Shown in pieces: positions 1-4,976 of a stretch of 5,519 nt of DNA. Location of the stretch: positions 1-5,519 of the forward strand of contig JANOBV010000047.1 of assembly GCA_031411835.1 (NCBI GenBank). Direction: 5' to 3'. Both the position numbers and the translations under genes were made by a program. This stretch comes from JADKIH01 sp031411835. GTDB lineage: Bacteria; Bacteroidota; Bacteroidia; AKYH767-A; 2013-40CM-41-45. The notes beneath the pieces were generated by a model, which ran no database searches, had not been told where the DNA came from, and saw nothing but the letters and a program-made list of their open reading frames with translations. How positions within the stretch are numbered: the stretch's first letter is position 1; every line of letters begins with the position of its first letter.

Positions 1-1
1 T

Positions 2-196
2 TTAAAAACCAAACTTAGAATTGAAGGAAGTGAGTTGTCCCAAAATATGGGACAACTGAAAATGCAATCGGAAGATGGAAAATATTACAATACCGATGTA
101 GCCGACACCGAACAAATATTTCGTTTAGTTCAATCAATCCCATCGCCAAATGCCAAAATATTAGCTACAAAAACAAATAAGAAAATAAAAAAATAA
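2..196 (+). CDS. 3' end of a truncated Bro-N / DinD-like (phage antirepressor-type) protein
   Basis: An open frame enters from the left edge and ends at taa 194-196, giving 64 visible residues; the start lies outside the window. The stretch around residues 31-52 (TDVADTEQIFRLVQSIPSPN) is the hallmark of Bro-N/DinD-like proteins, which in Bacteroidota usually continue as SIPSPKAEPFKLWLA and then run on for well over 100 more residues. Here the match stops at SPNA and is followed by 13 unrelated, lysine-rich residues (starting KILATK, ending KKIKK). None of the three forward frames between 160 and 253 restores the missing motif, so this is not a simple nearby frameshift; a deletion or rearranged 3' end is more likely. 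Family members are DNA-binding or damage-associated proteins, often from prophages or islands. The family call is fairly firm; whether the short protein still functions is unknown, and it may be a pseudogene. Confidence 0.65.
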   Translation, partial: LKTKLRIEGSELSQNMGQLKMQSEDGKYYNTDVADTEQIFRLVQSIPSPNAKILATKTNKKIKK

Positions 197-253
197 AAAA
201 ACGGAAGACTTTTTCAGCATCATTAATGACATTTAGCAAAACCATAGAACAGC

Positions 254-637
254 TTGTTTAGATGCATCCATCATATTGCAATTATTGTTTCTGACTATAA
301 AAAGTCGAAGCATTTCTATACCGAAATTTTAGGGCTAGAAATTGTTGCTGAGCATTTTCGAGAAGAAAGAAATTCATACAAACTTGACCTTGCTGTGAAT
401 GGCAATTATCAGATCGAATTGTTTTCTTTCCCTTCACCTCCGCAACGCTTGAGTCGACCGGAAGCAAACGGACTTAGACATATTGCTTTTTCGGTTGATA
501 ATATTGAAAAAGCTATTTCAAAATTGAATGAAAATAATGTTTCCATAGAAGAGATAAGAATAGACGAATACACAGGAAAAAGATTTACCTTCTTCTCTGA
601 TCCCGATAATTTACCAATAGAAATTTACGAATCGTAA
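254..637 (+). CDS. yaeR: VOC family metalloprotein, YaeR / glyoxalase I-like
   Basis: A complete 127-residue single-domain vicinal-oxygen-chelate protein, the normal length for YaeR. It follows E. coli YaeR as I remember it almost throughout: HHIAII at 6-11, YREAR-like FREER at 35-39, IELFSFP at 54-60, RPEANGLRHIAFSVD at 68-82, and KRFTFFSDPD...PIEIYE at 109-126. The expected metal ligands of the two beta-alpha-beta-beta-beta modules are all present: His7, Glu55, His76 and Glu123. Relatives of this fold include lactoylglutathione lyase, but the reaction of YaeR itself is not settled, so a glyoxalase role is only possible. The start is TTG at 254: an in-frame tag at 245-247 blocks any earlier start, and no ATG or GTG occurs in frame before the essential His. 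No clear ribosome-binding site is visible. It is the first gene of a three-gene run, 29 bases before the next one. Probably cytosolic (no signal peptide). Confidence 0.9.
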   Translation: MFRCIHHIAIIVSDYKKSKHFYTEILGLEIVAEHFREERNSYKLDLAVNGNYQIELFSFPSPPQRLSRPEANGLRHIAFSVDNIEKAISKLNENNVSIEEIRIDEYTGKRFTFFSDPDNLPIEIYES

Positions 638-666
638 TTTTTTGCACTTAACACTAAAAAGAAAAC

Positions 667-1275
667 ATGAACCTGACTAGCTACATCAACAATTTTCAAA
701 CTGAAATAATTCCTTTGCCTTTAATTGATCCGTGGGAACTCACCGAAAAACTTGTAAGTATCATCATTGATGCTTTGCCAACACTTGGAAGTGATTTTAA
801 AATAACGAACAACATTGCCATTCACAAAACCGCAAGAGTGAGTCCCTCCGCTACACTTTACGGACCGATAATAATTTGCGCAGATGCAATGATCGGTGAA
901 AATGCAATGCTACGCAATGGAGTCATCGTCGGAAAAAAAAGTATCATCGGACACAGCTCTGAAATCAAGCAATCGGTCATTTTCAATGAATCTGCTATTG
1001 CTCACTTCAACTTTGTTGGAAATAGCATTATTGGACATAATGTAAATATTGAAGCCGGCGTCGTCTTTTGTAATCACTACAATGAAAGGGCTGACAAAAG
1101 GATAACAGTTACAGAAAATGGAAAAAGCGAAAAGATAACTTGCGAAAAATTCGGAGCAATGATTGCAGATGGTTCTAAAATCGGGGCGAATAGCGTGCTT
1201 TCTCCGGGAACAATTTTACATAACAAAACTGTAATTGGTCGATTGCAATTGGTCGAACAAAATCAGGTGAAATAA
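667..1275 (+). CDS. Standalone left-handed beta-helix acyl/acetyltransferase-like protein (GlmU C-terminal type)
   Basis: A 202-residue protein. After a non-repetitive N-terminal segment (1-50) it shows hexapeptide repeats typical of a left-handed parallel beta-helix from about 52 to 192, with isoleucine/valine every sixth residue (for example IGENAMLRNGVIVGKKSIIG). Residues 112-135 (AHFNFVGNSIIGHNVN followed by IEAG and VVFC) align with the acetyltransferase domain of GlmU (NHLTYLGDAEIGDNVN, then IGAG and TITC), and His113 falls on GlmU catalytic His363. The closest named group I know is the C-terminal helix of glucose-1-phosphate thymidylyltransferase-like proteins, but the nucleotidyltransferase domain is absent. 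An N-acetyl or acyl transfer to a sugar is therefore plausible; the substrate is unknown. A non-helical loop at 138-160 probably projects from the helix. The ATG follows an A-rich leader (aaaaagaaaac). Likely co-transcribed with its neighbours. The fold is confident, the activity is inferred. Confidence 0.8.
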   Translation: MNLTSYINNFQTEIIPLPLIDPWELTEKLVSIIIDALPTLGSDFKITNNIAIHKTARVSPSATLYGPIIICADAMIGENAMLRNGVIVGKKSIIGHSSEIKQSVIFNESAIAHFNFVGNSIIGHNVNIEAGVVFCNHYNERADKRITVTENGKSEKITCEKFGAMIADGSKIGANSVLSPGTILHNKTVIGRLQLVEQNQVK

Positions 1276-1320
1276 TTTAACTACCGAATAACTATTACTC
1301 CGGTTGATTGTTCACTTACC

Positions 1321-2004
1321 ATGAACGTCCTAATTATTGGTGGCTCCACAGGAATCGGTGAAGCGACAATCAATCTTCTGAGCAAGAATAATATTTCAAC
1401 CATCAGTATTAACAGAAGTGGCAACACAAATGCTACTACTTCCTTTCAATGTGACATACTGAATGAAGAACTTCCTGTAATTGACGATAAAATTGATGCA
1501 ATCGTTTACTTTCCCGGAACAATTAACTTGAAACCATTTCGATCCTTAAAGGCAGAAGATTTTAAAAGCGACTGGGAAATTAATTTTCTTGGCGCAGTGA
1601 AGGTTCTTCAAAAATATACGCCACTTCTTGCTCAATCAGAGAATGCATCGATAGTGCTTTTTAGTACAGTTGCTGTTCAGACAGGAATGCCTTTTCATGC
1701 TTCGATTTCTGCAGCTAAGGGCGCTATTGAAGGATTGACAAGATCTCTTGCTGCTGAATTGGCACCTAAAATAAGAGTGAATTGCATTGCACCTTCATTG
1801 ACTGAAACACCTTTGGCAAATCGTTTAATTGAAAATGAGATCAAATTAAAATCTGCGGAAGATCGTCACCCGCTAAAAAAAATCGGTAACCCGAATGATC
1901 TTGCTTCAATGGTTCATTGGCTAATTAGCGAAAACGCTAAATTTATGACGGGGCAGATTTTGAAGATAGATGGGGGTATTGGAAGTCTGGTTATTGGTCG
2001 ATGA
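1321..2004 (+). CDS. Short-chain dehydrogenase/reductase (SDR) with an altered active site
   Basis: A 227-residue Rossmann-fold protein of near-classical SDR length. The dinucleotide-binding glycine motif is GGSTGIG at 7-13 (Gly7, Gly11, Gly13). Asp45 in the CDIL segment would sit near the adenine ring, and Asn88 in INFLG is the structural/catalytic Asn. The later segments RVNCIAPSLTETPL (152-165) and KIDGG (215-219) are standard for the family. The active site is unusual: in the usual YxxxK motif the lysine is present (Lys133) but the tyrosine position is Ile129 (ISAAK). The usual Ser position, 13 residues earlier, is Thr116, with Ser115 beside it. I recall other bacterial SDRs with the same HASIxAAKGA pattern, so this is probably a subfamily trait and not damage. 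The frame is intact. It may still bind NAD(P) or do other chemistry; the substrate is unknown. Last gene of the first unit, before a strong hairpin. A 45-base gap separates it from the beta-helix gene. Confidence 0.88.
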   Translation: MNVLIIGGSTGIGEATINLLSKNNISTISINRSGNTNATTSFQCDILNEELPVIDDKIDAIVYFPGTINLKPFRSLKAEDFKSDWEINFLGAVKVLQKYTPLLAQSENASIVLFSTVAVQTGMPFHASISAAKGAIEGLTRSLAAELAPKIRVNCIAPSLTETPLANRLIENEIKLKSAEDRHPLKKIGNPNDLASMVHWLISENAKFMTGQILKIDGGIGSLVIGR

Positions 2005-2051
2005 TTTATAGAAGTTTGCTTTCATTTTCAGTTCAGAGGTAAAGGGTCATT

Positions 2052-2125
2052 GGTTTTAGGTCAAGGGTCAAAGGTCAAGCATAGGTTAACTGCCTGACCT
2101 TTGACCCTTGAACTTTGACCTTTTT
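2052..2125 (+). terminator. Long hairpin of GGTCAAA-like repeats with a T tract
   Basis: A perfect 17-base inverted repeat (2061-2077 and 2095-2111, tcaagggtcaaaggtca and its complement) encloses a 17-base loop. The pairing extends outward, with a few mismatches and a G-U pair, to 2052-2054 against 2118-2120. Five T residues follow directly (2121-2125). It lies 47 bases past the SDR stop and before the ABC transporter promoter, so it can act as a Rho-independent terminator for the first unit. The stem is much longer than a usual terminator, and each arm is itself a short tandem repeat (ggtcaag, ggtcaaa, ggtcaag), so it may also belong to a dispersed intergenic repeat family. Confidence 0.7.
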
Positions 2126-2207
2126 CGAACCTCGAAACTACATTGCTTTTACCCGAATTAATCCGATTTTCGGCAATAAACCCCGCCCCAAATCGTCCTA
2201 CATTTTA

Positions 2208-2215
2208 TACATTTG
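2208..2215 (+). promoter_or_regulatory. Bacteroidota-type -7 promoter element before the ABC transporter
   Basis: The octamer tacatttg matches the TAnnTTTG -7 consensus of the Bacteroidota primary sigma factor and is followed by cgcc, a context common in that phylum. A start of transcription 5-7 bases downstream would fall at about 2220-2222, only a few bases before the ATG at 2224, which would make the mRNA almost leaderless. No good -33 TTG box is seen at the usual distance (the region around 2180-2190 is C-rich). The call therefore rests on the -7 element and its position after the terminator hairpin. Confidence 0.55.
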
Positions 2216-2223
2216 CGCCACTT

Positions 2224-4020
2224 ATGAAACTATTACTATCCTATCTGAAAAGATACAAAAAATACGTCCTTTTAGCATTATTGCTTGCTGTTATCAACCA
2301 ATGTTTTTCGCTAATGGATCCTGTCATCGCCGGAAAAATGATGGACCGTTTCGGTGTGCATCATGGCGATTATAAAGGCGATTACGGTCGTTTTGCAGGC
2401 GATATCCTCTTTTATCTTGCAGCGGCTGTTGGTGTTGCAATGGTATCTAGGATCGCAAAAAACTTCCAAGACTACTTTGTAAATGTAGTTGTTCAGAGAA
2501 CCGGAGCCGATATGTACAAAGACGGTATTTCGCATTCACTTGAACTTCCTTATCAGGTATTTGAAGATCAAAGAAGTGGGGAAACACTCGGTAAACTTCA
2601 AAAAGTTAGAAGCGATTCGGAAAAATTTATTGTTTCTTTCATCAGTCTTGTTTTTCAGATTCTTGTCGGACTTGTCTTCGTGATCACTTATTCATTTACG
2701 GTGCATTGGCTGGTAGCGCCCGTATTTTTGATCACTGCTCCACTCCTTGCAGTTATTAGTAGTGCATTGAGTAAGAACATCAAAAAAATCAGTAAAGAAA
2801 TCCTGAAAGAAACTACTTCACTTGCAGGATCAACTACAGAGTCATTAAGAAATATAGAATTAGTAAAAAGCCTTGGACTTGCAGGACAAGAGATCGACAG
2901 ACTTAACAATACAACTTCGAAGATCCTAAAACTTGAATTGAAAAAAGTTCGTTTCATTCGAAGTCTTTCATTTATCCAAGGAACAGTTGTTAATCTTCTA
3001 CGGACACTTTTTATTTTCCTTTTGTATTGGTTAGTTGTTCATGATCAAATTACTCCCGGACAATTATTGACGCTAACTTTCTTTAGCTTCTTTATCTTCG
3101 GACCGTTGCAAGAACTTGGCAATGCGATTTCTACTTATAGAGAAGCACAAGCATCGCTTCAGAATTTCGAAGATATTCTCAATACACCTCTTGAACCTCG
3201 TCCAGAGAGGCCGGTAAGTATTGGAAGAATTGAAGAACTTAAATTTGACAATGTAACTTTCCGACACATCAACTCAAAACAATTTGCAGTCGATAAAATT
3301 AATTTCAAAGTCAAAAAAGGCGAGAGCGTTGCTTTTGTTGGTCCATCCGGTTCAGGTAAGACAACTTTAGTGAAACTTTTAGTTGGACTTTATCTGCCGG
3401 AAGAAGGAACAATTTACTACAACAACATTGCAGGAAATTCTATAGAAAAAGATGAGCTGAGAGAACAGATTGGATTAGTAACTCAAGACTCTCAATTGTT
3501 CAGTGGTTCTATTCGTGAAAATCTTTTATTCGTGAATCCGAAAGCAACTGATGAAGAATGTCTTGAAGTACTAAAAAAAGCTTCTTGTCAGAGTTTGATG
3601 AATAGAGCATCTGATGGACTTGATACTGTAATCGGCGAAGGCGGAGTTAAAGTATCAGGTGGTGAGAAACAACGACTTTCCATTGCAAGAGCATTACTAA
3701 GAAATCCAAACTTGCTTGTGTTTGATGAAGCAACATCTGCTCTCGATTCAATTACTGAAGAAGAAATTACAGGAACGATTCGTCATCTATCGGCTCAAAA
3801 CGAACACATCACAATCATGATTGCTCATCGTTTGAGCACGATCATGCATGCGAACAACATCTTTGTTTTGGAAAAAGGAAACATTGTAGAATCCGGTAGT
3901 CACGACGAATTACTTGCTTCTAAAGGACTATACTATGCAATGTGGAGGCAACAAATCGGTGAAAGAAAGCGTACTGATGGTATCGCTGCAAATGGCAATG
4001 GTGTTGCCGTTCATGCATAA
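2224..4020 (+). CDS. ABC exporter half-transporter, fused permease and ATPase (MsbA/ABCB type)
   Basis: A 598-residue inner-membrane protein with the usual exporter order. About six hydrophobic helices lie at residues 14-37, 57-77, 135-156, 160-182, 252-273 and 279-300, followed by a nucleotide-binding domain. ATPase motifs are complete: Walker A GPSGSGKTT 373-381, Q-loop Gln421 (VTQDSQLFSGSIREN), signature VSGGE 477-481, Walker B LLVFDEA with catalytic Glu502, D-loop SALD, and H-loop His535 (IAHRLSTI). It should work as a homodimer moving a lipid or another hydrophobic compound outward; the substrate cannot be read from sequence. Two motif positions vary: the signature is VSGGE, not LSGGQ, and the A-loop aromatic appears to be His348 (FRH). 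I chose ATG 2224, not an in-frame ATG at 2143: the extra 27 residues would span the promoter, are proline-rich and unlike the family, and the protein from 2224 starts MKLLLSYLKRYKK as relatives do. It is followed 14 bases later by the NUDIX gene. Confidence 0.93.
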   Translation: MKLLLSYLKRYKKYVLLALLLAVINQCFSLMDPVIAGKMMDRFGVHHGDYKGDYGRFAGDILFYLAAAVGVAMVSRIAKNFQDYFVNVVVQRTGADMYKDGISHSLELPYQVFEDQRSGETLGKLQKVRSDSEKFIVSFISLVFQILVGLVFVITYSFTVHWLVAPVFLITAPLLAVISSALSKNIKKISKEILKETTSLAGSTTESLRNIELVKSLGLAGQEIDRLNNTTSKILKLELKKVRFIRSLSFIQGTVVNLLRTLFIFLLYWLVVHDQITPGQLLTLTFFSFFIFGPLQELGNAISTYREAQASLQNFEDILNTPLEPRPERPVSIGRIEELKFDNVTFRHINSKQFAVDKINFKVKKGESVAFVGPSGSGKTTLVKLLVGLYLPEEGTIYYNNIAGNSIEKDELREQIGLVTQDSQLFSGSIRENLLFVNPKATDEECLEVLKKASCQSLMNRASDGLDTVIGEGGVKVSGGEKQRLSIARALLRNPNLLVFDEATSALDSITEEEITGTIRHLSAQNEHITIMIAHRLSTIMHANNIFVLEKGNIVESGSHDELLASKGLYYAMWRQQIGERKRTDGIAANGNGVAVHA

Positions 4021-4034
4021 TTTCAAACCGAAAA

Positions 4035-4670
4035 ATGCTTTCAGATTTAAGTCGACAATTACGACAACGCCTGGTACTTCCTTTACCTGGAGCCGAAGCG
4101 CATTACAAAATGGCGAATGTCGAACGACGTGTCAATAGTAGCAGATTCAAAATTCCTGATGATGCTCGGAAAGGTGCTGTTCTCATTTTATTGTATGAGG
4201 ATGAAGGCAAGATTTACTTTCCACTTATTGTAAGACCGGAATACGATGGAGTTCATAGCGGACAGATAGCATTTCCGGGCGGTGGCTTTGAAGAATCGGA
4301 CGAAACGTTACAACATACTGCTCTCAGAGAAGCACAAGAAGAAATTGGGATTTTCAAAAATGATGTTACGATAATAGGAAGCTTGTCTTCACTCTACATT
4401 CCACCAAGCAATTTTCTTGTCCATCCATTTGTGGGAACGTTAAGCTACAAGCCTCACTTTGTACCGGATGAAACAGAAGTTGCCGGTATCATTGAAACTG
4501 ACCTAGAGTCCGTCATGGACGAAAGTCTGGTCAGCGAAAAGATCATTAAGCTTAGTACTGGTATGGAAATAAACACCCCCTTTTTCAATTTTGAAAACCA
4601 AACTGTTTGGGGCGCGACAGCGATGATACTTAGTGAGGTGAAGTCGTTGCTGTATGAGATTGGCTACTAG
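4035..4670 (+). CDS. NUDIX hydrolase, CoA pyrophosphatase-like (NudL/YeaB type)
   Basis: A 211-residue protein with a complete NUDIX box: Gly84, Glu90, then Arg98-Glu99 and the metal-binding core Gln101-Glu102-Glu103 before Ile104-Gly105-Ile106. Just before it, PLIVRPEYDGVHSGQIAFPGG (63-83) matches the UPF0035/NuCoA signature (R, then H.GQIAFPGG) that marks CoA-diphosphate hydrolases, which split CoA or acyl-CoA into phosphopantetheine and 3',5'-ADP. The N-terminal segment LPLPGAEAHYKMANVERR (15-32) is also seen in Bacteroidota members. The signature is slightly degenerate (RPEYDGVHSGQ in place of RS..LR.H.GQ), so the substrate could differ. Probably cytosolic. It starts 14 bases after the ABC transporter stop, so the two are likely co-transcribed and perhaps translationally coupled; no functional link is known. 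The reading frame is intact and ends where a 14-base tandem repeat begins. Confidence 0.9.
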   Translation: MLSDLSRQLRQRLVLPLPGAEAHYKMANVERRVNSSRFKIPDDARKGAVLILLYEDEGKIYFPLIVRPEYDGVHSGQIAFPGGGFEESDETLQHTALREAQEEIGIFKNDVTIIGSLSSLYIPPSNFLVHPFVGTLSYKPHFVPDETEVAGIIETDLESVMDESLVSEKIIKLSTGMEINTPFFNFENQTVWGATAMILSEVKSLLYEIGY

Positions 4671-4671
4671 T

Positions 4672-4713
4672 GAGTAGTAATTGGTAAGTAGTAATTGGTA
4701 AGTAGTAAGTAGC
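4672..4713 (+). repeat. 14-base tandem repeat just after the NUDIX stop codon
   Basis: Three head-to-tail units: gagtagtaattggt at 4672-4685, aagtagtaattggt at 4686-4699 and a degenerate third copy aagtagtaagtagc at 4700-4713. The first two differ at one base. The array begins two bases after the NUDIX stop and contains many further tag/taa triplets. It is not palindromic, so it is not a typical terminator. Similar AGTAATTGG-rich runs occur between genes in Bacteroidota as far as I recall; that is unverified here. Confidence 0.85.
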
Positions 4714-4794
4714 ACGGGGTTCGTTACATCGGCCATCATACTATGAAAATTCCGCAGACATTATGGACTTAAGTTGTTTTATTAAAAAATCTCC

Positions 4795-4840
4795 CGCAGA
4801 ATACGCAGATGAAGGCGCAGATAAAATCGCAGATTTTTTT
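4795..4840. repeat. CGCAGA(T) short interspersed repeats ending in a T tract
   Basis: The hexamer cgcaga occurs four times at 4795, 4804, 4816 and 4828 (spacings 9, 12 and 12), and once more alone at 4753. The last copy runs into seven T residues (4834-4840). All copies face the same way and there is no TCTGCG arm in this gap, so it does not fold into a hairpin by itself. I recall the same GCAGATT-rich pattern in intergenic DNA of many Bacteroidota; its function is unknown. Confidence 0.75.
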
Positions 4841-4952
4841 AGCACATCAAATTACGCGGTCAATGTGAACTCAAGCTTATGTGTTTAGTACAAAGTTTTC
4901 GAGGTCCGGAAATTTGAAAGAAATAAGTAAGTACTTGAAAATCCGCCCACCC

Positions 4953-4976
4953 TTCATTTTTCATTCTTCATTTTTT
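4953..4976. repeat. TTCATT repeats overlapping the 3' end of tag
   Basis: Three ttcatt units occur at 4953, 4960 and 4967, separated by single bases (t and c), and run into a T tract at 4971-4976. On the minus strand this reads as (A)ATGAA repeats and contains the tag stop codon (tga, 4970-4968) and part of its lysine tail. It is a short low-complexity stretch of doubtful function. Confidence 0.6.

Larger units (their letters stand above)
4671..4967. other. Non-coding space between the converging NUDIX and tag genes
   Basis: About 297 bases with no supportable gene on either strand. It holds three short-repeat stretches: the 14-base tandem repeat at 4672-4713, CGCAGA repeats at 4795-4840, and TTCATT repeats at the tag end (4953 onward). 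The stretch 4841-4940 shows no structure I can name. No clear Rho-independent terminator is visible for either gene, although transcripts from both sides must end here. Confidence 0.8.

Noticed and set aside
197..253. Terminator or promoter between the Bro-N fragment and the YaeR-type gene
   Set aside because: The only pairing is a weak A/T stem around aaaaa...ttttt near 196-216, and no TAnnTTTG element is present, so neither can be supported.
2143..2223. Upstream in-frame ATG as the ABC transporter start
   Set aside because: The added 27 residues are unlike the family and are encoded across the -7 element; ATG 2224 fits the known N-terminus.
2115..2375. 86-residue plus-strand open frame
   Set aside because: It starts within the terminator hairpin, overlaps the promoter and the ABC transporter N-terminus in another frame, and has no family resemblance.
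2688..2957. 89-residue minus-strand open frame, and similar antisense frames at 282-467, 2311-2535 and 3073-3267
   Set aside because: All are antisense to well-supported genes and show no domain or motif of their own.
3914..4138. 74-residue plus-strand frame bridging the ABC and NUDIX genes, and a 64-residue frame at 2489-2683
   Set aside because: Out-of-frame shadows of the ABC and NUDIX genes, without family resemblance.
4503..4739. 78-residue minus-strand open frame
   Set aside because: Its N-terminal part is translated tandem repeat and the remainder is antisense to the NUDIX gene; no recognisable protein.
4672..4840. CRISPR-like array
   Set aside because: The repeats are only 6 or 14 bases, without unique spacers of regular length and without cas genes.
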